Positions 45,500 to 54,922 of a DNA stretch of 64,000 nt are shown here, one piece after another. Within the stretch, counting starts at the first letter, position 1. Each line of letters starts with the position of its first letter. Both the position numbers and the translations under genes were made by a program. This DNA comes from CBDBJL01 sp965206365 (GTDB lineage: Bacteria; Pseudomonadota; Alphaproteobacteria; JABAAW01; JAHZMA01): contig CBDBJL010000019.1 of the NCBI GenBank assembly GCA_965206365.1, forward strand, positions 1-64,000, in the 5' to 3' direction. The notes beneath the pieces are model-generated. The model did no database searches, was not told the DNA's origin, and saw nothing but the letters and a program-made list of their open reading frames with translations.

Positions 45500-46840
45500 T
45501 TATTTCAGCTTCATTAATTTTTCCAACCAGTGGATGTCATAGGTACCTTTCACAAAATCAGGTTCCTGTAATAGGCGCTGATGCAGGGTAATATTACTTT
45601 TTACGCCAGAAATTAAATATTCCCGAAGTGCTGAATTCATTCGTTTTAAGCATTGGGGACGAGTGGCATTATGGGCAATAAGTTTGGCAATCATGCTATC
45701 ATAGTGGGGTGGAATAACGTAGTCGGTATAAATTGGCGATTCTATCCGAATTCCAGGGCCACCGGGTGCATGGTAAGCAGTTACCTTGCCTGGGCTTGGC
45801 ATAAAAGTTTCGGGATCTTCAGCATTGATTCGACATTCCATAGCATGCCCATTAATTTTAATATCGTTTTGATCAAGATTCAAGGTTTCACCCGCAGCAA
45901 TTTTTAGCTGTAATTGCACCAAATCTACCCCGGTAATCATTTCCGTAACGGGGTGTTCCACCTGAATTCGGGTGTTCATTTCAATGAAATAGAATTCACC
46001 ATTTTCATAGAGAAATTCAACCGTACCAGCCCCGCGATATTTAATTTTTGCCAAAGCATCAGCAACAATTTTACAAATATTTTCACGTAAATTTTTGGTA
46101 AGTGCAGGGGAAGGCGCTTCTTCCAAAACTTTTTGATGTCGTCTTTGCAACGAGCAATCACGTTCCCAAAAATGCAAAACTTTGCCTCGACCATCCCCAA
46201 CAACTTGCACTTCAATATGGCGCGGTAAGGTAAGGTATTTTTCGGCATAAATGGCATCATTGCCAAAAGCTAGCTTCGCCTCTTGGCGGCATTTTTGCCA
46301 ATTTTCTTCTAAAAACTCAGAAGACTGAACCAGTTGCATCCCTCGCCCGCCACCTCCTGCGGTAGCTTTTAATAATACCGGATAGCCAATTTTTGCACAA
46401 GCTTTTTGGGCCTGTGCTAAGGTAGAAATTTCGCCATCAGAACCCGGAACCACAGGAATGCCAAGGCGTTCAACAGTTTGTTTGGCGGTGATTTTATCAC
46501 CCATCATTTGAATATGCTCTGCAGTAGGACCAATAAAAATGATATTATGGTCGCTGACCATTTCGGCAAAGGTGGCATTTTCTGATAAAAATCCAAAACC
46601 AGGGTGAATCGCATCTGCATGGGTAATTAGGGCAGCAGAGATAATGGCAGGCATATTTAAGTAAGAATGAGTAGGTGCTGGTGGTCCTACACAGACACTT
46701 TCATCAGCTAGGCGAACATGCATCGCGCTTTCATCAGCGGTTGAATGAATTGCCACCGTAGCGATATCAAGCTCGCGACAAGCACGGATAATTCTAAGGG
46801 CAATTTCGCCGCGATTGGCAATTAAAACTTTGCGAAACAT
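45500..46840 (-). CDS. accC: Acetyl-CoA carboxylase, biotin carboxylase subunit
   Basis: AccC carboxylates the biotin on AccB using ATP and bicarbonate, the first half-reaction of fatty-acid synthesis. The 446 residues have the N-terminal FRKVLIANRGEIALRI, ATP-grasp loop ATAGGGGRGM near residue 165, the HIEVQVVGDG segment, EMNTRIQVEHPVTE and the C-terminal AECRINAED-type motif (MECRINAEDP). It follows accB by 6 bp. Confidence 0.97.
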   Translation of the reverse strand: MFRKVLIANRGEIALRIIRACRELDIATVAIHSTADESAMHVRLADESVCVGPPAPTHSYLNMPAIISAALITHADAIHPGFGFLSENATFAEMVSDHNIIFIGPTAEHIQMMGDKITAKQTVERLGIPVVPGSDGEISTLAQAQKACAKIGYPVLLKATAGGGGRGMQLVQSSEFLEENWQKCRQEAKLAFGNDAIYAEKYLTLPRHIEVQVVGDGRGKVLHFWERDCSLQRRHQKVLEEAPSPALTKNLRENICKIVADALAKIKYRGAGTVEFLYENGEFYFIEMNTRIQVEHPVTEMITGVDLVQLQLKIAAGETLNLDQNDIKINGHAMECRINAEDPETFMPSPGKVTAYHAPGGPGIRIESPIYTDYVIPPHYDSMIAKLIAHNATRPQCLKRMNSALREYLISGVKSNITLHQRLLQEPDFVKGTYDIHWLEKLMKLK

Positions 46841-46846
46841 AAAATT

Positions 46847-47338
46847 TTACGCCGGATCTATAGAAATTAAAATTTCGTCAAATTCAACAGGTTGTGAATT
46901 TTCAACATGCAGAGTTAAAACTGTTCCTGTACAAGGTGAAAGAATCGGATTCATAACTTTCATCGCTTCTATAATCATTAATGTATCTCCTTCTTTTACT
47001 TTTTGCCCAATATCAGTAAAAGGAGGCGAGCCTGGCTGGGGTGACAAATAAACATTCCCAACCATAGGGGATTGAACTAATATTCCAGCAGGTTTGCTAT
47101 CATCACTCGAAGCGGGTGGTTGTGAAGGAATTTGCATTTGCATTATGGGTTCGGATAGATTGCTTATGGTGTTGCCGCGCCGTAAGGATAATTTAAAATC
47201 ATCGCTTTGAATTTTGATCTGGCTTAAATCATGACAACTCATAATTTTGGCAAGAGATTCGATATAATTTATATTTACCAATTCGTCATTTTCAGGATTC
47301 ATCTGAGAGCGTTTTGTTTTCGGATTTGTTTTGGTCAT
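46847..47338 (-). CDS. accB: Acetyl-CoA carboxylase, biotin carboxyl carrier protein
   Basis: AccB carries the biotin between AccC and the carboxyltransferase. The C-terminal biotinyl domain has EAMKVMN, with the biotinylated Lys, and the preceding GQKVKEGDTL strand. The N-terminal helix (YIESLAKIMSCHDLSQIKIQ) and a Pro/Ser/Gln-rich linker are typical. ATG at 47338 (163 residues) is my choice; an ATG at 47368 and another at 47302 are in frame, and no start has a strong ribosome site. It lies between aroQ and accC. Confidence 0.93.
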   Translation of the reverse strand: MTKTNPKTKRSQMNPENDELVNINYIESLAKIMSCHDLSQIKIQSDDFKLSLRRGNTISNLSEPIMQMQIPSQPPASSDDSKPAGILVQSPMVGNVYLSPQPGSPPFTDIGQKVKEGDTLMIIEAMKVMNPILSPCTGTVLTLHVENSQPVEFDEILISIDPA

Positions 47339-47425
47339 TTTCGTCTCGTAAATTTTTGATAGCCACATTCCCTATGCATATGTAATTTTAGGGTAAATAA
47401 ATTTACAACCCTCATAAGCAAGAAA

Positions 47426-47872
47426 TCAATAAGCATTAGTTTGAATGTTTTTTTGTAAATAATCAAGGGCTAGAACATAACCATAAGCGCCTAGTCCACT
47501 GATTACTCCATCCATGGCAGGGGATATTGTGGAAAAATGTCTAAATTCTTCGCGTTTCCAAACATTGCTGATATGAATTTCTACTTTTGGATAGGGAAAA
47601 GCTAATAAAGCATCATAGATTGCTAAAGAAGAATGCCCAAAAGCACCAGGATTGATGGCGAGTGCGTGACTTTCTTGAATGGCTTGATGAATCGCATCAA
47701 TTAAAAAGCCTTCATGGTTGCTTTGTAAGAAATTTAAAGTAATATTATGCGATTTTAAATGCTCCCGACAAATATTTTCAATGTCAGCAAGGGTTGCTAT
47801 GCCATAAATTTCAGGTTCCCTCGTTCCTAAAAGATTAAGATTAGGACCGTTTAAAACGGTAATTTTTGGCAT
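47426..47872 (-). CDS. aroQ: 3-dehydroquinate dehydratase, type II
   Basis: AroQ removes water from 3-dehydroquinate in the shikimate pathway. The 148-residue dodecameric type has LNGPNLNLLGTREPEIYG at the N terminus with the catalytic Tyr, QSNHEG, INPGAFGHSSLAI, and VEIHISNV followed by REEFRH with the catalytic His. It follows the TAXI gene by 20 bp and precedes accB. Confidence 0.96.
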   Translation of the reverse strand: MPKITVLNGPNLNLLGTREPEIYGIATLADIENICREHLKSHNITLNFLQSNHEGFLIDAIHQAIQESHALAINPGAFGHSSLAIYDALLAFPYPKVEIHISNVWKREEFRHFSTISPAMDGVISGLGAYGYVLALDYLQKNIQTNAY

Positions 47873-47892
47873 AATTTAGGCTCCGTAACACA

Positions 47893-48951
47893 TTATTGAA
47901 CAATGTTGCTTTCGCGATAATAGCGTAAGGCACCATCATGATATTTTAAGCCTTTTAGAGATAATAATTTATCTTGCAGATTTTCCGGCATGGTTGCATT
48001 CTCGTTAAGAGTTCTTAAAATACGCTTGGTTTCAGGATGCCATAAAGCCCGTACCATATCATGGACCAGATCTTCTGGTGCATCTTTATGGGTTACCCAA
48101 ACATAACTAGCACTTAAGGTTAAAACATCACGGGTTTGGTTTTTATAAGAAGCAGCAGCGATATGGCGACTTGTGTAATAATGCGGCCAAAATTTAATAA
48201 TTTTTTGAATTTTGGCATATTCTAAAGATAATATTCTTATCTTATTTTCGCGGTCTAAATCTCTAATTTCGGCAATAGGATCTTGTCCTGTCATCATTAA
48301 AATTTGAATTTCACCGTTTATCAAAGCTTCTTTGGCTTGTTGGGGCGCCATAAATTTATAGTTAATGGTTTCAGAATCAATCTCATAGGCATTAAGAATA
48401 CGATTAAGGTGAGTTCTTTCGGTTTCATCAGCACCTGGAACAAAGGCAATGGTTTTGCCGATACCATCATGAATGGTTTTGATCCCACTGCTCTTTAAGG
48501 TAATGATATGGATTGGCAATGAGGTAACGGGTGCAAGTAAGCGTAAAGAAGTATAGGGATAGCGCGCTAATGTGCGCATTTGTCCGTTATAGGCGGCATA
48601 GACAATATCTAGGGGAAAGATTGCTGAATCAGTTTGCCCCAAAGTGATTTCGCGTAATAAACCGATAATGCCAGAACGGGTATGGGCTAATGCAACCAAT
48701 GAGCGGACACCGCAATGGTTTTTATTACAAGGATTACGTGTATTGAAAGGCAGAGACATACTCGCCGCAATAGAAGAGGAGATAGAAAAAAGAGAATTGT
48801 CGGTTTTTGCACTGGAAATATGCCAAATATTAACCTCTTCATTGGCAAAAATATTGGTGTGCATAAAGCCAATGATCAATAAATAGAGGAAAAAATAAAA
48901 ATATTTACGTATAATGATTAGCATAATCATTATACTATGCCAAGCAAACAA
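47893..48951 (-). CDS. TAXI-family TRAP transporter solute-binding protein
   Basis: A 352-residue periplasmic protein of the TAXI group, the substrate receptors of some TRAP transporters. The N terminus has a long hydrophobic stretch ending in IFANEE near residue 38, a signal peptide; the true start may be the ATG at codon 8 or 10. Family features include NEEVNIWHISSAK-type entry, an ITLGQTDSAIFPLDIVYAAYNG segment and a C-terminal ALWHPETKRIL helix. No TRAP membrane subunit lies nearby, so the partner is elsewhere or lost. It heads the run into aroQ, accB, accC and aat. Ligand unknown. Confidence 0.85.
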   Translation of the reverse strand: MFAWHSIMIMLIIIRKYFYFFLYLLIIGFMHTNIFANEEVNIWHISSAKTDNSLFSISSSIAASMSLPFNTRNPCNKNHCGVRSLVALAHTRSGIIGLLREITLGQTDSAIFPLDIVYAAYNGQMRTLARYPYTSLRLLAPVTSLPIHIITLKSSGIKTIHDGIGKTIAFVPGADETERTHLNRILNAYEIDSETINYKFMAPQQAKEALINGEIQILMMTGQDPIAEIRDLDRENKIRILSLEYAKIQKIIKFWPHYYTSRHIAAASYKNQTRDVLTLSASYVWVTHKDAPEDLVHDMVRALWHPETKRILRTLNENATMPENLQDKLLSLKGLKYHDGALRYYRESNIVQ

Positions 48952-49079
48952 TAAAACAACAAGAAATTCTTAGAAAAAATGAGAAAAATTATTTTTTAAT
49001 AGCCTTTTTTTTATTTTCCATTAATAAAAGAGTGAGGAGAGGAATGTTTAAATTACAATCAATAAGGGGTATTTTTTAA

Positions 49080-51061
49080 ATGTCGAACAATGTTATCCAT
49101 AATCATCTGGCGAACGCAATTCGTTTTTTAGCGATCGATGCAGTTCAGCAAGCGAATTCCGGGCATCCAGGTATGCCTATGGGAATGGCAGATGTTGCCA
49201 CAGTTTTATTCCGTGATTTTTGGTGTTTAACCCAGAAGATGCCACATGGTATAATCGGGATCGGTTTGTTTTGTCGGCTGGGCATGGTTCGATGTTGCTT
49301 TATGCGTTACTTTATCTTACTGGTTACGCAGATTGCTCGTTAGAACAAATTAAAAATTTTCGGCAATTAAAAGCAAAAACGGCTGGGCATCCTGAATTTG
49401 GGCATTTGCAAGGGATTGAAACCACGACAGGTCCTTTAGGGCAGGGGTTTAGCAATGCGGTAGGGATGGCGATTGCTGAGAGGTTAATGAATGCTCGGTT
49501 TCAAGATGAGATTATTGGGCATTATACCTATGTGATTGTGGGGGATGGTTGTTTGATGGAAGGGATTACGCAAGAAGCGATTTCACTTGCGGGGCATCTT
49601 CAACTTTCACGGTTAATTGTTTTGTTTGACGATAATGGCATTACGATTGACGGAGAAACTAATCTTTCAACATCAGAAGATCATCAAGTAAGATTTCGCG
49701 CTGTTGGTTTTGAAACGGCTTCGGTTGATGGCCATGATCCCGATGCAATTCATCAGGCTATTTCCAAGGCACGGCAAAGCGAAAAACCTTCGCTGATCTG
49801 TTGCAAAACTCATATTGGGTTTGGTTCACCGAATCGACAAGATAGTTCAAAAGCACATGGCTCTCCTCTTGGGGCTGATGAGGTTGCTTTGGTACGTGAA
49901 AAATTAGGTTGGGCTGCAGAAGCCTTTCAGGTGCCAGAAGAAATTTTGCAAAAATGGCGTCAGATTGGGGAGCGATCGCAAAAAAATTATGCAGAATCGA
50001 TGGCAAAAATAGAAACGCTTTCTGAAGCAGACAAAAAATTATGGGGGCATATTTTTGCACATAATTTAGCGATAGATTCGGTAATTGCAAAGATTAAAAA
50101 TGAATGGCAAGCTCAGGTGCCAACTTTGGCAACGCGTAAATCTAGTGAATTTGTCTTAAATTACCTTACCGATGAATTGCCTTGTCTTATTGGGGGTTCT
50201 GCTGATTTAACGGGGTCGAATAATACGAAAGGGAAAGCACAAAAAATTATTACTGCCGACGATTTCTCGGGAAGCTATCTTAATTACGGGATTCGTGAAC
50301 ATGCGATGGGTGGGGTGATGAATGGCATTGCTTTGTATGGTGGCTTTGTGCCTTATGGCGGGACTTTTATGGTATTTTCCGATTATGTGCGCCCAGCGAT
50401 TCGACTCTCGGCATTGATGCGTCAACAGGTAATTTATGTGTTTACGCATGATTCGATTGGTTTGGGAGAAGATGGACCCACCCATCAACCTGTAGAACAT
50501 TTAGCGGCTTTGCGCGCGATTCCTGATTTATTGGTATTGCGCCCTGCCGATGCTATTGAAGTTGCTGAATGTTGGCAGCTTGCTTTGCATTATCGTGGGG
50601 CGAGTGCGATTATTTTAACGAGGCAAAATTTGGCACCTTTGCCACGAAAAAATTCAAGCGAGAATTTATGTCGAGACGGGGCCTACATTGTGCAAGAATT
50701 TGAAAATTATCAGATCAGCTTGTTGGCAACGGGTTCTGAAGTGGGGTTGGCTTTGCAGACTGCAGAATTATTAATGACGCAAGAAAATATTCCTACGCGA
50801 GTTGTTTCGGTGCCCAGTATGGAGCTTTTGAATTTATTAGAGCCAGCAAAACGTGATGATATTCTTGGGGTTCAGCCTAGAATTGCCGTTGAGGCTGGTA
50901 TTGCCCAAGGTTGGGCACGTTATGGAGTGGATGAAGAGAATATGCTGGCAATGAATAGTTTTGGAACCTCGGCTCCGGGAGAAGAAGCTTTTGTGCATTT
51001 TGGGTTTACGCCCAAGAATTTTGCCCAAAAAGCGAAAGAATTATTGCAGAAAAATAAATAA
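49080..51061 (+). CDS. tkt: Transketolase, interrupted by a one-base frameshift
   Basis: Transketolase moves two-carbon units between sugar phosphates using thiamine diphosphate. The N-terminal part from ATG 49080 (NAIRFLAIDAVQQANSGHPGMPMGMADVATVLFRDF) is in one frame. From about 49217 the expected sequence continues in another frame (VFNPEDATWYNRDRFVLSAGHGSML), with TPP-site GDGCLMEGI, then HDSIGLGEDGPTHQPVEHL and a normal C terminus. The break is a T-run of five at 49217-49221 where six would restore one 660-residue protein. All other motifs are intact, so this is either a sequencing error or a very recent loss. Confidence 0.9.
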
Positions 51062-51143
51062 TTGGTAATATTTGCTATCCACATTCATAGGATTCCCTTT
51101 ATTTTAAGAGTTCTGATCAAATTAGATTCTAGTAGTTTTTAGG

Positions 51144-52040
51144 GTGATTTATCGGTTTATTGATCTGTTTGCTGGCATTAAAATTAGTTTCATAAAATTA
51201 GGTTTTGATTGTGTGTATTCAAGCGATATTGATCAAAATTGTAAGAAACATAATTTTAAAGATAAATTGGATATATCAGGGATCGAATCGATCAAAACCA
51301 ATTGTTTAGATGATTACGAGCTGTTGGTGGGTGGCTTTTTGATTCCAGGTTACCCGAAGGGATTTTCTGATAAAGGATGTGGGGATTTTTTTGATATTTA
51401 CAGATTGCTGAAAGCAAGGCCAGTGAAAGCGTTTTTTTTAGAAAATGTTAAAAATCTTATTTCGCATAATAACGGGAACACGATCAAGGTAATGTTAGAT
51501 TTTTTAAAAGAATTAGGATATTACGTATAAAACTGGCGGTTTTAAATACAATGATACATGAAAATATTCCACAAAATAGAGAATGGGTCTATATTATCAG
51601 GTTTCATTCTGAAGATGCGATGCAAGAATTTTCCTTTCCTGAAGAAGTTAAACTAACAATGCAGTTAAAGGATATTTTTGAAAGCGGGAAAGTTGCTGAA
51701 CAATATTATTATAACAATAAGCCTTTATATGAAAGATTGGTAGGGGCGATCAAGGATAAAGGTAGAGTTGCGCAGGAAGTATGTTAGAGAAAATAAATCA
51801 GGGGTATGTCCAACATTAACTGCAAATATGGGAACTGGTGGGCATAATGTTCCAATTATATTGGATGATTTTGGTATTAGAAAATTAACTCCCTGAGAAT
51901 GTGCTAGATTTCAAGGGTTTGACGATGAGTATGATTTGCCTATTAATGTTGTTAATTCGCATCTTTATAAGCAAATTGGGAATTCGGTAAGCATATCCGT
52001 GGTTTCAAGGATCGCAGATTATATGAGGCAAGTGATGTAA
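51144..52040 (+). pseudogene. DNA cytosine-5 methyltransferase remnant, HhaI/Dcm-like
   Basis: Pieces in different frames line up with a C5-cytosine methylase: motif I RFIDLFAGIKISF with a degenerate glycine loop, FFLENVKNLISHNNGNT (motif VI), IPQNREWVYII (motif VIII), ANMGTGGHNVPI and ECARFQGF, and LYKQIGNSVSISVV (motif X). Where the catalytic Pro-Cys should be the sequence reads GGFLIPGYPKGF, so the nucleophile is gone. Frames shift near 51530 and 51780, and a TGA interrupts TP-ECARF near 51896. The gene is dead. It overlaps the next remnant as TAATG. Confidence 0.85.
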
Positions 52041-52647
52041 TGCTTTATGGAGAGTTAAAGCCTCAAGAAAAAAAATTATCAAAAATATTTACCAGTGATT
52101 GGTGCGCTTTCGGCATTATTTTCTGATGCAACTACGTCTTATCTCTATGATAGAATTGCCGAAAAACTTTATTGTTTCACGCTCAAGATCTATTTTGAGG
52201 CGATCTTGCGATTGATGTGAGTTTGAATAATTATAGGGTGGGGTTGAAAATTTTTTTAAGAAATAACAATAAAACTTTCCAAAAAATTGCCGAATTTAAT
52301 CGGGATCGAAAACAATATTCTCAAATTAATCATTCGTTTCTATGGGATATTCATCAATATAAACCTGATTTTTTCCTAGCGCGAGCGATCCTTTGCTTTA
52401 ATTTTGCCAGATCAAGGTCGTTTATCCTGCAAATTATGCTAGGATCATTCCAAGGCTTTGATGTCAAATCCTAACAAAGCTTTCGGGAAACGGTTGTTAA
52501 AAGATGTTTGAATTATTATGATCTGATTTATTACAGCATCTTGAGATAGATTTAGGTCGTATTGATAAAATAGACGCGCAAACATATGAAATTAATTTTG
52601 CAAAAACGAATCCTTATCGGGAATTTATCACAAATTCATCAAAATAA
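52040..52647 (+). pseudogene. Probable type II restriction endonuclease remnant
   Basis: Starting at an ATG that overlaps the methylase stop, fragments in changing frames read MLYGELKPQEKKLSKIFT, then ALSALFSDATTSYLYDRIAE, then VSLNNYRVGLKIFLRNN with KTFQKIAEFNRDR. The last part reads DLGRIDKIDAQTYEINFAKT and ends in TAA at 52645-52647. The block with QKIAEFNRDR resembles type II endonucleases found next to cytosine methylases (ScrFI/LlaMI-like in my memory), but the family call is tentative. Several frameshifts and stops are present. It ends five bases before the original stop of rnd on the other strand. Confidence 0.55.
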
Positions 52648-53261
52648 ACCTTTAATGCGAAAAAATATCGATATTTTGATAACCAGATTGATCCAATGTA
52701 GTTCGTACGGGCAAAAAGGCGAAGGCAGCATTGGGCAAAATGTAGCCTTTGTTCGCGCTCGAGCATGATTTGCAATTTATTTTTTAACGAATGCAGATAC
52801 AAAACATCCTGAGCGGCGTATTGCAATTGTGCTTCGGACAATTCTTGTGCTCCCCAATCTGAGCTTTGCATTGTTTTATCAAGTTCAATATTTAATAATT
52901 CGCGACATAAATCTTTCAAACCATGCTTATCGGTATAAGTACGCGTTAATTTAGAGGCAATTTTTGTGCACCAAACAGGTTGAGGCATAATGCCTAAAGA
53001 CCAATGGAGAAGGCCAACATCGAACCTTGCATAATGGTAAATTTTTAATATTTTTGGATTACCAAGCAGATTTTTTAAATGGATCGGTTCCACTTTAGGG
53101 TTGATTTGTACCAAATGACAGATCCCATCGCCTTTAGATAGCTGAACCAAACAGAGTCGGTCGCGGTGTAAATTCAGTCCCATGGCTTCGGTGTCCACGG
53201 CAATTTCTGTTCCTAAATTTAATTTTTCGGGTAAATCATGCTGATATAATTTAATATTCAT
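52614..53261 (-). CDS. rnd: Ribonuclease D-family 3'-5' exonuclease, frameshifted near the C terminus
   Basis: A short RNase D-type DEDD exonuclease (alphaproteobacterial, about 200 residues). The exo motifs are IAVDTEAMGL with Asp and Glu, YHYARFDVGLLHW and the YAAQDVLYLHSL segment. After about residue 178 the frame changes: the present tail is out of family, while the other frame holds FAFLPVRTTLDQSGYQNIDIFSH and a stop at 52652-52654, the normal ending. One extra C near 52724 (a CC pair) explains it. The catalytic part is intact, so the protein may still work. It is the final gene of the minus-strand unit with fumA upstream. Confidence 0.85.
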   Translation of the reverse strand: MNIKLYQHDLPEKLNLGTEIAVDTEAMGLNLHRDRLCLVQLSKGDGICHLVQINPKVEPIHLKNLLGNPKILKIYHYARFDVGLLHWSLGIMPQPVWCTKIASKLTRTYTDKHGLKDLCRELLNIELDKTMQSSDWGAQELSEAQLQYAAQDVLYLHSLKNKLQIMLEREQRLHFAQCCLRLFARTNYIGSIWLSKYRYFFALKVYFDEFVINSR

Positions 53262-53296
53262 TCTTATGGCTTTCTGTAAGGAGATTTGATAGTTTG

Positions 53297-54910
53297 TTAA
53301 ATATTGGCAAAGAAATCATTGCCTTTATCATCAATGATAATAAAAGCAGGAAAATTTTTAACATTGATTTTCCAAATCGCTTCCATACCCAAATCTTCGA
53401 AGGTTAGACATTCTACTTTCGTAATAGAATCTTGCGCTACCCGCGCGGCGGAACCGCCGATAGTTCCTAAATAAAAACCTTTATGTTTTTGACATGCCAT
53501 GCGGACAATTGCAGAGCGGTTGCCTTTGGCAAGCATAATCATAGAACCGCCAACAGCTTGGAATTCATCAACAAAACTATCCATTCGCCCTGCAGTTGTT
53601 GGTCCGAAAGAGCCCGATGCCATGCCCTTAGGCTGTTTTGCTGGTCCGGCATAATAGATAGGATGTTGCTTAAAAAAATCAGGCAGATCACCAGTTTCGC
53701 GTAATTGTTTTTGCAAACGCGCATGGGCGGCATCTCGAGCAACAATGATCGTGCCATTTAAGGAAAGTCGGGTTTTAATGGGATATTGGGTTAAATCTTG
53801 TAGAATTTCTGTCATAGATTTGCCAAGATCAATATCGATCACCCCGGTGGTAAATTCACTTTCGTCAATATTGGGGAGATATTTGGCGGGATCATGTTCT
53901 AATTGCTCAATAAATACGCCTTTTTTCGTAATTTTACCTTTAATTTGCCGATCCGCACTGCACGAAACGGCCAAAGCAATTGGACAGCTAGCCCCATGGC
54001 GAGGCAAACGGATGACTCGAACATCATGGCAATAATATTTGCCACCAAATTGGGCACCAATGCCCATTTTTTGTGTGATTGCAAAAATATCGACTTCCAT
54101 GGCTTGGTCACGAAATGCTTGGGCATTTTCATTACCAATATTGGGAAGATTATCCAGATAATGGCATGAGGCAAGTTTGGCTGTTTTTAGGGCAAATTCG
54201 GCTGAAGTGCCACCAATAACAATGGCTAGATGATAGGGTGGGCATGCGGCTGTACCTAGAGTGCGAATTTTTTCGTCTAAAAATTCATAAAGTTTAGTTT
54301 TCTCTAAAATTGAAGGCGGGGGTTGAAAAAGAAAACTTTTATTGGCACTTCCACCTCCTTTGGCGATAAATAAAAAATTATAACTATCGCTACCTTCCGA
54401 GAAAAGTTCAATTTGTGCTGGCAAATTATTGCGTGTGTTTTTTTCAACAAACATGCTTAAGGGGGCTAATTGTGAATAGCGTAAATTACATTCTTGATAA
54501 GCTTGATAGACGCCAGCGGCTAACATTTCTTCTTCATTATCATCGGTGCAAATAACATTTTTTCCTTTTTTCCCCATAATCAATGCAGTGCCAGTATCTT
54601 GGCACATGGGAAGAATTCCACCTGAGGCAATATTCGCATTTTTTAACAAATCATAAGCAACGAAACGATCATTGGCCGAAGCTTCGGGGTCGTCTAAAAT
54701 TTTTGCAATTTGTGTCAAATGAGTTGGGCGTAGATAATGATTAATTTCTTTAAATGCTTCACAAGTTAAAATTTTCAAAGATTCATTATCAATGATCAAC
54801 ATTTCGCGGGTAAGAAATTTTTTGCTGCGTGGATTTACAACCTGTAATTTGCGATAATGCGTATTATCTTCGCCATAATCAAAAAGCGGGTAATAAGGAA
54901 AATGATTCAT
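53297..54910 (-). CDS. fumA: Fumarate hydratase, class I (iron-sulfur)
   Basis: Class I fumarase hydrates fumarate to malate in the TCA cycle with an oxygen-sensitive 4Fe-4S cluster. The 537 residues are full length. Cluster-ligand Cys occur in LPMCQDTGTA near residue 108, GTAACPPYHLAIVIGGTSAE and CPIALAVSCSADRQIKG. The C-terminal beta domain has FGPTTAGRMD and KGNRS. It lies 35 bp upstream of rnd and 12 bp after sspB. No class II FumC was seen in this window. Confidence 0.94.
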   Translation of the reverse strand: MNHFPYYPLFDYGEDNTHYRKLQVVNPRSKKFLTREMLIIDNESLKILTCEAFKEINHYLRPTHLTQIAKILDDPEASANDRFVAYDLLKNANIASGGILPMCQDTGTALIMGKKGKNVICTDDNEEEMLAAGVYQAYQECNLRYSQLAPLSMFVEKNTRNNLPAQIELFSEGSDSYNFLFIAKGGGSANKSFLFQPPPSILEKTKLYEFLDEKIRTLGTAACPPYHLAIVIGGTSAEFALKTAKLASCHYLDNLPNIGNENAQAFRDQAMEVDIFAITQKMGIGAQFGGKYYCHDVRVIRLPRHGASCPIALAVSCSADRQIKGKITKKGVFIEQLEHDPAKYLPNIDESEFTTGVIDIDLGKSMTEILQDLTQYPIKTRLSLNGTIIVARDAAHARLQKQLRETGDLPDFFKQHPIYYAGPAKQPKGMASGSFGPTTAGRMDSFVDEFQAVGGSMIMLAKGNRSAIVRMACQKHKGFYLGTIGGSAARVAQDSITKVECLTFEDLGMEAIWKINVKNFPAFIIIDDKGNDFFANI

Positions 54911-54922
54911 AAGTAGGGTGGC

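Noticed and set aside
49210..49225. Programmed frameshift in transketolase
   Set aside because: A five-T run without a stop-associated slippery heptamer or a nearby stimulatory hairpin is not a known frameshift site.
49080..49343. Transketolase N-terminal frame as a separate 87-residue gene
   Set aside because: It stops being transketolase-like at 49217, and the right sequence continues in the other frame, so it is one broken gene.
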